DNA of 64,000 nt from an uncultured Christensenella sp. (GTDB taxonomy: Bacteria; Bacillota; Clostridia; Christensenellales; Borkfalkiaceae). Positions within the stretch are counted from its first letter, which is position 1. Each line of letters begins with the position of its first letter. The position numbers and the translations under genes were made by a program. Location: positions 10,430 to 74,429 of the forward strand of contig CAJUEV010000007.1 of assembly GCA_910585785.1 (NCBI GenBank). The letters run 5' to 3'. Of this stretch, positions 17,645 to 26,482 are shown one piece after another. A model generated the notes under the pieces. It saw only the letters and a list, made by a program, of their open reading frames with translations. It searched no databases and was not told the origin of the DNA.

Positions 17645-19773
17645 TGAAAATTTTTAAAAGAATTATCCCCGTTGCGCTTTGCGCAGCCGTGTTTACGGGT
17701 ATCGCCTTTGCGGGTTGCAAAAAAAATGACAAGCCTTCCGGCGGAGTGAATTTCAACCCAACGGTTACAAAAAAGGAAATTTCGCAAGAGGAATACGTCA
17801 ATAAAACGCTTGGCGGGCTTTTGGGACAGTTTGCGGGTTTTTTAAGCGGGTACGAATTTGTTTGGTACGGTCCCGACCCGTATATCGGTATGCCCGAAAG
17901 CTGGTTCGAATTTTTAAACGGACCGTACGCGGGCAACTTTAAGTACTTCACCCCGCCCGACGCGTATCGTTACGACAGGCTTCGCATAAACGAAAAGACG
18001 GGCAAAAACGAAGTTTGGTCTGACGACGACTATCATATAGACATTTTCAATCAGTTGATAATGGACGAATTCGGTACGTCGAGTTATGCGGTAAAAGAGG
18101 CGTGGAAAAAGTATAACGTAGGCGACTGGGGCGGCGGCGACGAAGCGATGCGTCTTATTAACTCGGCTGATATGCTTGCCCCGTTTACGGGCACTATCGA
18201 AGCGGGCAACCGCTACGGCTGGTGTACGGAAGCGTATATCGAAAACGAAACGCTTGGTATGAACGCGCCGGGTATGCCAAACAAGGCAACCGCGCTTGTG
18301 GATACTTTCGCTTCAAACGTAGGCTATTTCAATTCGGTCGTATGGGCAAAGTTTTACGCGGCAATGTATTCGATAGCGTATTTTGAAAATGAAATAAAAG
18401 CGGTTATGCAAAAGGCTGCGGCAACGCTTCCGGCAGGCTCTTACCCGCGAATTATTTACGACAAAGCTTTCGAGTTGTACGAAGAATATCCAAACGATTA
18501 TAAGACGGCGGCGCAAATGTTGGCGGAGTACAGAAGAATGCTTTACCGCCTTGACAATATCCAGACGGACCCTGACGTAAACGGCGGGTTTGCGGTGCTA
18601 AGCTGGTTGTACGGAAAAAATTCGTACCTCGATACTTGCAAATATTCTTCGATTATAGGTTACGACGGCGACTGCACTGCTGCAATCTGCGTTGGCGTTA
18701 TGGGAATTTTGAAGGGCTTTAAGCCGCAAAACGAAGAATATAAGGCGCTTAACGAAACTATTTATTACGACGGCGAAGGCGTTTACTACAACGACGAAGG
18801 GCTTTATGCAAACGGCGCTGACAAAACCGCATATCAGGCGAGAATAAAGGGTGAAAATTATCCCGTTCGTCAAAAAATAGACGATATAGTGGCGCTTTAC
18901 AAAAGCAACTTTGAAAAAATACTTTTGGAAAACGGCGGCGAAATAAAGGACGGAAAGTACGTCATACCCGCCACCGAATTGGTTGAAGACAGGTCGCTTT
19001 TGTTCAAAAATTACGACGCGGAAGAAAGAGATACCTCGGGTTACAACAGTAAAAACGGAAAGTTGGAGTGCCTTGTGGATAGCCAGAACGGCAATTCTCA
19101 TTCCGGTTACGCTGCAATAAAATTCACCAATACCAAAGAGGGCGAAGTTTATCATAAATTCGAAAACCTTGTTAAGGGCAAAACTTACAGACTGTCGGTT
19201 TACGTTAAAACAAGCGACGGCGCGCAGGTTTCGCTTTTTGCAAGGGACGGCAAACAGCAAACGCAGGAAATAACTTTTGCAAACGTTTCTTCCGTTATAA
19301 ATAAGGAATTTATTTTTGAAGCAACTTCTTCGGCAATGGACGTCGGCTTTAAATTCGGCGCGTCCGCTCTAAACGGCGAAAGCGTAATTTTCGACGACTT
19401 TATGCTTGAAGAAATTCAAAGGGAGTTTGTGCAGCAAATTTCCGACCAGAATTTAAAACTTTCGTCCGACGGCTATCTTAAAACAATCAAAAAACCCGAA
19501 GGGGTTAAGGCGGGCGAGGAAGTAATAATTTCTATAAAGTACAGAAGTTACTCAGGCGCGGCTTTCCCCCTTGCAATATATCGAAACTCCGCCATATTCG
19601 GCAGTGTAATGGCTTCCAACACAAGCAAAAACGGCGCTTCGGGGTATGCTTTTCTTGAAATTCCGTATGTGTTTGAAAAGGATTCCGACGTGATGCAGTT
19701 GAAGTTCAACGGTTACAAAATGTATATCGGAGAAATTAACGTTTACCGCAAATCGCAGTATATGTTCAGATAA
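17644..19773 (+). CDS. ADP-ribosylglycohydrolase-fold lipoprotein with C-terminal carbohydrate-binding-like domain
   Basis: A signal peptide and lipobox (FAGC, Cys24) predict surface anchoring. Residues of about 50-370 follow the DraG/ADP-ribosylglycohydrolase order: GGLLGQFAGF, then the acidic metal-site string WSDDDYHIDI, then the second acidic site GYDGDCTAAICVG that matches the family's GGDTDT-AA motif. The C-terminal third looks like a CBM4/9-type beta sandwich (HSGYAAIKF, GKTYRLSVYVKTSDG). The start overlaps the stop of the solute-binding gene by one base. A secreted member inside a sugar-uptake operon suggests a glycan hydrolase built on this fold rather than an intracellular de-ADP-ribosylase; that is inference. 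Confidence 0.75.
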   Translation: MKIFKRIIPVALCAAVFTGIAFAGCKKNDKPSGGVNFNPTVTKKEISQEEYVNKTLGGLLGQFAGFLSGYEFVWYGPDPYIGMPESWFEFLNGPYAGNFKYFTPPDAYRYDRLRINEKTGKNEVWSDDDYHIDIFNQLIMDEFGTSSYAVKEAWKKYNVGDWGGGDEAMRLINSADMLAPFTGTIEAGNRYGWCTEAYIENETLGMNAPGMPNKATALVDTFASNVGYFNSVVWAKFYAAMYSIAYFENEIKAVMQKAAATLPAGSYPRIIYDKAFELYEEYPNDYKTAAQMLAEYRRMLYRLDNIQTDPDVNGGFAVLSWLYGKNSYLDTCKYSSIIGYDGDCTAAICVGVMGILKGFKPQNEEYKALNETIYYDGEGVYYNDEGLYANGADKTAYQARIKGENYPVRQKIDDIVALYKSNFEKILLENGGEIKDGKYVIPATELVEDRSLLFKNYDAEERDTSGYNSKNGKLECLVDSQNGNSHSGYAAIKFTNTKEGEVYHKFENLVKGKTYRLSVYVKTSDGAQVSLFARDGKQQTQEITFANVSSVINKEFIFEATSSAMDVGFKFGASALNGESVIFDDFMLEEIQREFVQQISDQNLKLSSDGYLKTIKKPEGVKAGEEVIISIKYRSYSGAAFPLAIYRNSAIFGSVMASNTSKNGASGYAFLEIPYVFEKDSDVMQLKFNGYKMYIGEINVYRKSQYMFR

Positions 19774-19783
19774 GGGGAACCCT

Positions 19784-21247
19784 ATGAAAACGTCTTTGGA
19801 AGAAAAAGAACTTATTAAACGGCAGAATGAAGAAATTAAACGTCAACAGCAACTTATACGCGAGCAGTATAATCAGATGCTTATTGACGAAGAAAACCGT
19901 CGCAAGCAACCCAAAACCGCGCCCGAAAACGTTTATATTTCTTTGCAGAATATAAACAAAGTTTACGACAATTACGTTCAGGCTGTTTTCGACTTTAATT
20001 TGGATATTCAAAAGCACGAACTTATTGTGTTTGTTGGACCTTCCGGCTGCGGCAAATCCACCACATTGCGTATGATTGCGGGGCTTGAAGAAATAACCAC
20101 CGGCGATTTGTATATCGACGGAGTTTACTGCAACGAAAAAACCGCAAAAGAAAGGGATATTGCTATGGTTTTTCAAAACTATGCTTTATATCCGCATATG
20201 ACCGTATATGAAAATCTTGCGTTCGGTTTGCAGACAAGGAAGTACAGCAAAGAAGAAATTGACGAGCGCGTAAAGCGCGCTGCGGAAATTTTGCAGATTA
20301 CCGAATATTTGCAGCGCCGCCCCAAAGAACTTTCCGGCGGGCAAATGCAAAGGGTTGCCCTGGGCAGGGCGATTGTGCGCGAAGCAAAAGTCTTTTTAAT
20401 GGACGAGCCCCTGTCAAATCTGGACGCCAAACTTCGCGTTTCAATGCGCAGCGAAATTATTAACCTTCACAAAAAAATTAACGCGACCACTATTTACGTT
20501 ACCCACGACCAGACGGAAGCTATGACTATGGCAAGCAGAATCGTGGTTATGAAAAAAGGCTACGTTCAGCAGATAGGCACGCCCGAGGAGGTGTATACCC
20601 GCCCCGCAAACACGTTTGTGGCAACGTTTATAGGCGCGCCCGCGATGAACCTTGTGGACTGTCGGTATTCAGACGGCAAACTGATATTTGAAAACGGTTT
20701 TGAAATTGCGCTTAATCCTTCGCAAATTGCCGCCCATACCGAGTTTTACAAAGCCCGCATAGCGGAAACGGAAAAACTTATTGAGCAGAAAGATTACGAA
20801 AAACCGGATATGAACGTTTTGTTGACGCTTCATAAAGAAAAACCTTCTTTTAAGGCGCTTATAGGCAAAATATTCGGCAAAAAGCGTGAAAGCGTAAAAA
20901 TAAAGACTCCGCAGGACAGGCTGGAAGAACTTCAAAACTTGCTTGAAGAATACAAAAAATGTCTTTCGGGCGAACACGGTTTAACTTTCGGTATACGTCC
21001 GGAAGATATTTGCGAAAACGCGGAAATACCTTCAAACGTTAAAAAGTCGTCAAAAATTACGCTTAACGTTGACTTAGCGGAACTTTTGGGCAGCGAATAT
21101 CACATTCATATGCGGCTGGGCTCAAACGAAATTATAGCAAAATGCAAAGTTACCAAGCACATTTCGGATAATACCGATTTTGAATTTGTATTCGATTTAA
21201 ACAAAATGCACCTGTTTGACAAAATAAGCACAAAATCAATTTTATAA
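19784..21247 (+). CDS. Sugar ABC transporter ATPase (MsmX/UgpC type) with N-terminal coil and insertion
   Basis: Walker A GPSGCGKSTT, signature LSGGQMQRVALGRA, Walker B VFLMDEP and a C-terminal TOBE-type region (FGIRPEDI) identify the energising subunit of the importer. Two parts are unusual: about 45 N-terminal residues form a charged coiled-coil (EKELIKRQNEEIKRQQQLIR), and about 90 residues are inserted before the FGIRPEDI motif, including a basic stretch and a second coil (RLEELQNLLEEYKK). At 487 residues it is roughly 110-120 longer than typical MsmX. It starts 10 bases after the lipoprotein gene. Confidence 0.9.
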   Translation: MKTSLEEKELIKRQNEEIKRQQQLIREQYNQMLIDEENRRKQPKTAPENVYISLQNINKVYDNYVQAVFDFNLDIQKHELIVFVGPSGCGKSTTLRMIAGLEEITTGDLYIDGVYCNEKTAKERDIAMVFQNYALYPHMTVYENLAFGLQTRKYSKEEIDERVKRAAEILQITEYLQRRPKELSGGQMQRVALGRAIVREAKVFLMDEPLSNLDAKLRVSMRSEIINLHKKINATTIYVTHDQTEAMTMASRIVVMKKGYVQQIGTPEEVYTRPANTFVATFIGAPAMNLVDCRYSDGKLIFENGFEIALNPSQIAAHTEFYKARIAETEKLIEQKDYEKPDMNVLLTLHKEKPSFKALIGKIFGKKRESVKIKTPQDRLEELQNLLEEYKKCLSGEHGLTFGIRPEDICENAEIPSNVKKSSKITLNVDLAELLGSEYHIHMRLGSNEIIAKCKVTKHISDNTDFEFVFDLNKMHLFDKISTKSIL

Positions 21248-21274
21248 AAAATTAAAAATTCGGGGGAAATACAA

Positions 21275-22906
21275 ATGAAGGCAAAACGTTTTATAATTTC
21301 CGTTACTGCGGCAGGGCTTATGCTTTGCGGCGTAACCGCGTGCAAACCTGCGCACGAGCACGTTTTCGGCGGTTGGATTGACGGTGAAGCGGCAACGTGT
21401 GCGGAAGCGGGAACGCTGGGGCACTATCATTGTGAAGGTTGCGGAGAAAACTTTGACGCAAACTATAATACTTTGGACAAAATAGAAATAGAAGCGACGG
21501 GATTGCACGATTTTTCGGAAAAATCGGCGCAAGATAAATATCTTGCTGCTGCGGCGTCTTGCTCCGCCGCAGCAGAATATTATTATTCGTGTACGGTTTG
21601 CGGCGCAAAGGGAACTCAAACGTTTTCAAGCGGCGACCCCATCGACCATACTTACGCAACACAGTGGCAATTTGACGAGGACGGACATTGGCACGCGGCA
21701 ACCTGCGGGCACGACGTCAAAAAAGATTATGACGAACACTCGTTGGTGCTCTCTCAGGACGAAACCGAAAAAACCTGTGTTTGCGGATACACCGTCGATA
21801 TGGTTACTTCCCTTACAAAGCCTTCCGGTTTCGCGTATACGGACGGTAAAATTACTTTCGGCGCGGTAAAATTCGCAACTTCTTACGACGTTGAAATTTT
21901 AAACGAACAAACTGTAATTAAGACGGATACGGCAACTTCCGCCGAATACGATATAGCCGAGCTTAACCTTGCGGCAGGCAAATATAATATAACGGTTGTC
22001 GCAAATTACAAGGCTATCAAGTCCGAAAAAGCGTTATACGAGTTCAACGTTCTGGCTGTTGACGGCGACGTGCTTATCGAGGCGGAGGACGCCGTTCTTA
22101 ATACGCAACACATCTCCTACGACGGGGTTGCGCACGGCGGCGCCTATGTCTTGGGTATAGACGATTGCGGTCAGGGCTTATATTTCAGATATTATGCGTA
22201 TAAAGCGGCGGAAAAGACGGTTGAAGTCAGTTACGCCACCGCGCAGGAAAACCCGTTTATGAAGTTTTACGTAAACGGAACGTATCAAAAGGATATTGTT
22301 TTCGGTGAAAATACCGACTGGTTCGGCGAGGGAAAAACTATGGCTACCGCTTCGGTAACGCTTAACTTCGCTCAGGGCTGGAACGAAATTTATCTTGTCA
22401 AGGACGGCACCGCCGCAGACAATCCCGCATACGGCGGCAACGCACAAATTGACTATATCAAGATTTTGGGAAGCGGCAAAAAGTTTGATTCCACTCAGTT
22501 TGACAAGCAAAGCACAAGTTACAAACTTGAAGCTGAATGCGCGCAATGGCACTGGGCGGACAATAAGCGTCCGGCAAATTGGGGAAGTAATTTTTCACTC
22601 GGTTACGGTTTGGGCGATATGAAAACGGGCGACTGGTTTAAATTCCGTTTTAAAGTCGCGGAAAGCGGCACGTATAAAATTCAACTCGGCTTCGGCGGAG
22701 AAGCAGTCGCAAGAGAGTTTAACGTTTCGGTAAACGGCGGTGAAGAAATTTCAAGAAGTTATACCGGCGCGGGACAGTGGGATAACGTAATTCTTGACGA
22801 CGGCTTTACCGTAGAACTTACCGCGGGCGAGTGGCAGACAATCGAGTTTGTAAAAGCGGACGACAACTGGATAAACATAGACTATATGCTTATATCAAAA
22901 GTTTAA
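21275..22906 (+). CDS. CBM6/35-like lipoprotein with N-terminal His/Cys repeats
   Basis: Signal peptide with lipobox (GVTAC, Cys23). Residues of about 28-170 contain repeated His/Cys strings (HVFGGW, CxxCGENF, CTVCGAKGT, CVCG) of the kind found in clostridial surface proteins and probably binding zinc. An FN3-like part and two CBM6/35-like modules follow (LIEAEDAVL, YKLEAECAQW), parallel to the lipoprotein at 11593, of which it is a paralogue. It is the last intact gene of the uptake operon. Glycan binding at the cell surface is the probable role. Confidence 0.75.
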   Translation: MKAKRFIISVTAAGLMLCGVTACKPAHEHVFGGWIDGEAATCAEAGTLGHYHCEGCGENFDANYNTLDKIEIEATGLHDFSEKSAQDKYLAAAASCSAAAEYYYSCTVCGAKGTQTFSSGDPIDHTYATQWQFDEDGHWHAATCGHDVKKDYDEHSLVLSQDETEKTCVCGYTVDMVTSLTKPSGFAYTDGKITFGAVKFATSYDVEILNEQTVIKTDTATSAEYDIAELNLAAGKYNITVVANYKAIKSEKALYEFNVLAVDGDVLIEAEDAVLNTQHISYDGVAHGGAYVLGIDDCGQGLYFRYYAYKAAEKTVEVSYATAQENPFMKFYVNGTYQKDIVFGENTDWFGEGKTMATASVTLNFAQGWNEIYLVKDGTAADNPAYGGNAQIDYIKILGSGKKFDSTQFDKQSTSYKLEAECAQWHWADNKRPANWGSNFSLGYGLGDMKTGDWFKFRFKVAESGTYKIQLGFGGEAVAREFNVSVNGGEEISRSYTGAGQWDNVILDDGFTVELTAGEWQTIEFVKADDNWINIDYMLISKV

Positions 22907-22978
22907 TTTAAACGTGAAAAATAATAAAACGGTTACTAATGCACACTTACCATAAGCAATAAAATACTCAATTTTTAA

Positions 22979-23473
22979 TTGCTGTGCTTCCCGGATTTTA
23001 AAGAGGCTCCCGAAGCGACTTCGTTGAATGCAAACGTGGTTGTTAACAACGAACACGTAATATATGATATGGCTTCTAGCGGCGAGGGTGGCGCGCTTAA
23101 TGAAAAGGGCGTATGGACTTATTGGACGGAAAATTGGGTAACTTTTAAAGGTTCTGTAACCGATGATGTTGCAAATATAACGTTCAGCAACAACTCGGGC
23201 AACTGGTACGATACTCAGTTATTCTATAAAGTACCCGGTAAAAATGCTGGCGCTTCCTATAAAGTTACGCTACACATCAATAACGTACCAAAAGCCGGAA
23301 GAATTACCGTAAACGACGTTGTAAAGAATTTAACGGCGGGTGACAATATTATAGAGTTTAATATTACCGAAACTTGCGGTGCGACTGTTAAAATTGTTTT
23401 CGGCGTTTTAGGTGAAAGCAACAAACAGGATATTCAGGCGGCACAAAATCTTGAAGTTTATATTGAATCTTAA
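22979..23473 (+). pseudogene. 5'-truncated remnant of a CBM-like lipoprotein
   Basis: A 164-codon frame with only a TTG at its head and an in-frame stop just before it. It reads LLCFPDF at the start, which looks like the end of a lipobox signal peptide whose N-terminal part is gone, followed by a single beta-sandwich domain resembling carbohydrate-binding modules. There is no ribosome site. A terminator follows. A short functional protein from TTG cannot be excluded. Confidence 0.5.
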
Positions 23474-23491
23474 CAATATAATAATAATGTA

Positions 23492-23523
23492 AAAAGCAGG
23501 GTTTCAGTTGAAACCCTGCTTTT
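23492..23523 (+). terminator. Terminator of the carbohydrate operon
   Basis: AAAAGCAGGGTTTC pairs exactly with GAAACCCTGCTTTT across AGTT. The T-run continues into the following bases. Confidence 0.92.
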
Positions 23524-23652
23524 TATATACGCATAAAAAAAAGAAAATTAAAAGAATTAAATGCATAAGTTAATTGGTAAAATATATTAAAAAAGTTTAA
23601 ATAACTTAAAACAAAAATTTAATTTTTATAGATTTTTAAATAATTATAATAA

Positions 23653-23674
23653 AGCGGCTTCCAAGGAAGCCGCT
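23653..23674 (-). terminator. Terminator of the GGGtGRT operon
   Basis: AGCGGCTTCC and its complement are separated by two bases, and on the minus strand the stem is followed by TTTATTATAATT. It lies 45 bases past the stop codon of the GGGtGRT gene. The rest of 23524-23718 is AT-rich with no gene seen. Confidence 0.85.
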
Positions 23675-23718
23675 ATGTTTTGTATTAAGTTAAATCAAAA
23701 CACTATATTTTGTGTTTA

Positions 23719-24720
23719 TTACTTCGTCATTGCTTCCTGAACGGCAACCGCAACGGCAACCGTTGCGCCGACCATAGGGTTGTTGCCCATTCCGATTAAG
23801 CCCATCATTTCAACGTGAGCGGGAACGGAGGACGAGCCGGCGAACTGCGCGTCAGAGTGCATACGTCCCATAGTGTCCGTCATACCGTAGCTGGAAGGAC
23901 CAGCCGCCATATTGTCGGGGTGAAGCGTTCTGCCCGTACCGCCGCCGGACGCAACCGAAAAATACTTAACGCCGTTTTCGACGCACCATTTTTTATAGGT
24001 TCCGGCAACGGGATGTTGGAAGCGGGTGGGGTTGGTAGAGTTGCCTGTAATTGAAACGGAAACGTGTTCAAGCTTCATTATAGCAACGCCTTCGGGAACG
24101 TTGTCCGCGCCGTAGCATTTTACTTTTGCCCTTGCGCCTTCGGAGAAGGCAACGCTGTCAACAACTTTTACAGTTTCGGTATAAGGGTCAAACTGCGTTC
24201 TGCAATAGGTAAAACCGTTTATTCTGGAAATGATATAAGCCGCGTCCTTGCCCAAGCCGTTGAGAATAACTCTCAAAGGTTTGGTGCGCACTTTGTTTGC
24301 GTTTTCGGCAATTTTAATAGCGCCTTCCGCCGCTGCGAAAGATTCGTGTCCCGCGAGGAAGCAGAAACAATCGGTTTCTTCGGAAAGAAGCATAGCGCCG
24401 AGGTTTCCGTGTCCTTCGCCGACCTTTCTGTTTTCTGCAACCGAACCGGGAATGCAAAAGCTTTGCAAGCCCACGCCGATTTTAACAGCCGCTTCGTTTG
24501 CTTTTTTGCAGCCGCTCTTTATTGCGATAGCAGCGCCTACGGTGTAAGCCCAAACAGCGTTTTCAAAGCAGATGGGCTGCGTTCCGCGGACTATCTTGTC
24601 CACGTCGATTCCCTTTTTAAGGGTAATGTCGCGGCATTCTTCGATTGATTTGATGCCGTATTCTTTTAAAACGGAAAGAATTTTCTTTTCTCTTCTTTCA
24701 TAACTTTCAAAAAGCGCCAT
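23719..24720 (-). CDS. GGGtGRT protein
   Basis: A 333-residue protein of the conserved anaerobe family named after its GGGtGRT motif, here SGGGTGRTLHPDN. Other fixed blocks are GVGLQSFCIPGS, GHGNLGAM and GIGNNPMVGATVAVA in near form (GMGNNPMVGA). Its stop is the second gene of a two-gene operon with the NifU-like protein upstream, and this pairing is common in Clostridia. The biochemical role is not established; a link with iron-sulfur or redox metabolism is suggested by the neighbour only. Confidence 0.85.
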   Translation of the reverse strand: MALFESYERREKKILSVLKEYGIKSIEECRDITLKKGIDVDKIVRGTQPICFENAVWAYTVGAAIAIKSGCKKANEAAVKIGVGLQSFCIPGSVAENRKVGEGHGNLGAMLLSEETDCFCFLAGHESFAAAEGAIKIAENANKVRTKPLRVILNGLGKDAAYIISRINGFTYCRTQFDPYTETVKVVDSVAFSEGARAKVKCYGADNVPEGVAIMKLEHVSVSITGNSTNPTRFQHPVAGTYKKWCVENGVKYFSVASGGGTGRTLHPDNMAAGPSSYGMTDTMGRMHSDAQFAGSSSVPAHVEMMGLIGMGNNPMVGATVAVAVAVQEAMTK

Positions 24721-24721
24721 A

Positions 24722-25450
24722 TCAGTCTTTAACCTCCTTGTCCGTTCTGGGGTCTATGTGTTTTACCGCGCCGCTTTCATACGAATATCTTCCGTAAGTG
24801 CCTATGGCCTTTTCGTAAGCTTCGTTGGGGGTAAGTCCTTTTTTGATAAAGTCCGTCATTTTGCCAAGCGCAACAAATTTGTAACCGCAAATTTCGTTGT
24901 TTTTGTCAAGCGCAAGCGCTATTACGTAGCCTTCCGCCATTTCAAGGTATCTTGCGCCTTTCAATGCCGTGCCGTACATAGTTCCGACTTGCGAGCGGAG
25001 TCCCTTGCCCAAATCTTCAAGACCCGCGCCTATGGGAAGTCCGTCTTCCGAGAAAGCCGACTGCGTTCTGCCGTAAACTATCTGCAAAAACAGTTCGCGC
25101 ATAGCGGTGTTTATCGCGTCGCAAACAAGGTCGGTGTTAAGCGCTTCCAAAATGGTTTTGTGGGGCAGAATTTCCGCAGCCATAGCGGCGGAGTGGGTCA
25201 TACCCGAGCAGCCTATCGTTTCAACAAGCGCTTCCTGAATTATACCGTCCTTTACGTTTAAAGTCAGTTTGCACGCGCCCTGCTGAGGTGCGCACCAGCC
25301 GATTCCGTGTGTAAGACCTTTGACGTCTTTGATTTCCTTTGCCTGAATCCATTGTCCTTCTTCGGGAATGGGTGCGGGACCGTGTTCAAATCTTCCGGAC
25401 ACGCCCTTGGCAACGCAAATCATATTTTCAATGTCTTTTGAATATTGCAT
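24722..25450 (-). CDS. NifU-like iron-sulfur cluster assembly scaffold protein
   Basis: A 242-residue protein with a NifU-N/IscU-like core: WCAPQQGACKLTL, ETIGCSGMTHSAA and later CDAINTAMRELFLQ, giving cysteines that could carry a nascent Fe-S cluster. It is longer than IscU because of a C-terminal extension. Only one base separates it from the GGGtGRT gene downstream. A consensus promoter lies 55-83 bases upstream (25505-25533, minus strand), and the left end of the prophage is just beyond that promoter. Confidence 0.8.
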   Translation of the reverse strand: MQYSKDIENMICVAKGVSGRFEHGPAPIPEEGQWIQAKEIKDVKGLTHGIGWCAPQQGACKLTLNVKDGIIQEALVETIGCSGMTHSAAMAAEILPHKTILEALNTDLVCDAINTAMRELFLQIVYGRTQSAFSEDGLPIGAGLEDLGKGLRSQVGTMYGTALKGARYLEMAEGYVIALALDKNNEICGYKFVALGKMTDFIKKGLTPNEAYEKAIGTYGRYSYESGAVKHIDPRTDKEVKD

Positions 25451-25504
25451 TACTATTCCTCCAAATTTTTTACGTTGTCTGTACGGCTTTTAAAAGCCTT
25501 ATCC

Positions 25505-25533
25505 ATTATAACACGCAAAATTTTTTTTATCAA
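25505..25533 (-). promoter_or_regulatory. Sigma-A promoter of the NifU-like/GGGtGRT operon
   Basis: On the minus strand TTGATA is followed after 17 bases by TATAAT. The prophage attachment repeat begins five bases upstream of the -35, so insertion left this promoter intact. Confidence 0.85.
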
Positions 25534-25537
25534 TATT

Positions 25538-25553
25538 AATTCGATAAAATTTT
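25538..25553. repeat. Left prophage boundary (attL-like direct repeat)
   Basis: AATTCGATAAAATTTT is repeated exactly at 55345-55360. Everything between is phage-like and everything outside is host-like. The phage side begins TG (TGCTGATTT), and the other end inverted begins TGTTGTTTT. Confidence 0.75.
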
Positions 25554-25564
25554 TGCTGATTTAC

Positions 25565-25600
25565 AATAGGTTTGTTAAAAAAACAAGCCTATTTTTGTTT
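25565..25600 (+). terminator. Terminator-like hairpin at the left prophage end
   Basis: AATAGGTTTGTT pairs with AACAAGCCTATT (one G-T pair) across five A, followed by TTTGTTTT. It would insulate the first phage genes from read-through. AATAGG and CAAGCC also recur close to the right prophage end, so a recombinase-binding role is an alternative. Confidence 0.6.
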
Positions 25601-25621
25601 TATTCGGGTTTTTACCCTTGC

Positions 25622-25651
25622 AAAGTGGGTTTGTTGCAACAAACCCACTTT
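25622..25651. promoter_or_regulatory. 30-bp perfect palindrome before the first phage gene
   Basis: AAAGTGGGTTTGTTG is followed immediately by its exact complement, then by TATTTTTTAGGAGG. It can act as an operator or as a second terminator/attenuator; it stands 21 bases before the ATG at 25673 and borders that gene's ribosome site. Confidence 0.6.
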
Positions 25652-25672
25652 TATTTTTTAGGAGGTACACCT

Positions 25673-25846
25673 ATGACCGAAGCAACCACGCCCGCAAAAA
25701 TCAAGCAGGAGCGCGTCCCCGTAACGGCGTTTATCGGGAAAGATACCCGCGACGCATTGTTGCAAATAGCCGCAAAAAAAGACTTGACTTTAAGTGATAT
25801 TGTGCGTGCGGCGTGCAACGAGTACGCAAAGAACAACAACGATTAA
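25673..25846 (+). CDS. Small ribbon-helix-helix-like protein
   Basis: The ATG at 25673 follows AGGAGGT. The 57-residue product ends with a pattern typical of Arc/MetJ-type ribbon-helix-helix proteins (VTAFIGKDTRDALLQIA..LTLSDIVRAAC). As the first gene of the prophage's rightward operon, it may be a small regulator. No closer identity is recognised. Confidence 0.6.
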   Translation: MTEATTPAKIKQERVPVTAFIGKDTRDALLQIAAKKDLTLSDIVRAACNEYAKNNND

Positions 25847-25860
25847 AAGGAAGGCGCAAA

Positions 25861-26073
25861 ATGAACAACCAAACCAAAAACCCGTTATTAGCGTTTGGCA
25901 CACCCGCAAAGGTCGTTATTAACGGAACGCAAGCAACGCACCCGCAACTAATTGAAGCCTACACAAAAGTAATCGCAGAAAGACCCGAATACATACGGGC
26001 GATTGCTTTTAGCGTCATTGACGGCATTGTAAAAATTTACATCAAAACGACGGAGGCGGCGGATAATGTGTAA
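25861..26073 (+). CDS. Hypothetical phage protein (70 aa)
   Basis: The ATG at 25861 lies behind AAAAGGAAGG. The small soluble alpha/beta product has no motif that I recognise. It overlaps the next gene by eight bases, so it belongs to the same early operon. Confidence 0.6.
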   Translation: MNNQTKNPLLAFGTPAKVVINGTQATHPQLIEAYTKVIAERPEYIRAIAFSVIDGIVKIYIKTTEAADNV

Positions 26074-26482
26074 TTTTCAAAAAAACCGAAAGTATGACGA
26101 ATATTTGCGCTTTATTCTTAACCGTTGGCGCGAAATAAAGCAAATGCCGCAGGGCGAAAAACGAAACAGATTGTCTGAAGGTTGCGTTGACTACATACGG
26201 GAAGCACGGCAAAGATTAAAGAAAGTTGCCGAGCCGCTCGACCGTATTGTAATTGTACCCGACTTGAATTACCCCGAATATTACACGATACTCTACAAAA
26301 AGCAATTTATATTTGACGGTACAAAAGAGGAGTTTATTGCGTTTTTATGGGACACGCAGGCATTGTATTGCGCCCCTTCTCAATTTGATTGTACGGGGCA
26401 ACATTTTACAACGGGTTACAAAGTCGGACACATCGGCGGCGACCGTTGGAAAGTTGCCGAGTTTATGGGGGTTGATGTATGA
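26066..26482 (+). CDS. Hypothetical phage protein (138 aa)
   Basis: The start overlaps the end of the previous gene, with CGGAGG as ribosome site. The product has a basic helical N-terminal half and a C-terminal half rich in aromatic residues (LNYPEYYTILYKKQF). No family is recognised. Its stop overlaps the start of the PAPS-reductase-like gene (ATGA). Confidence 0.6.
   Translation: MCNFQKNRKYDEYLRFILNRWREIKQMPQGEKRNRLSEGCVDYIREARQRLKKVAEPLDRIVIVPDLNYPEYYTILYKKQFIFDGTKEEFIAFLWDTQALYCAPSQFDCTGQHFTTGYKVGHIGGDRWKVAEFMGVDV

Noticed and set aside
17644..19773. Phage or immunity ADP-ribosylation system
   Set aside because: The protein is a lipoprotein within a sugar ABC operon and no ADP-ribosyltransferase is nearby.
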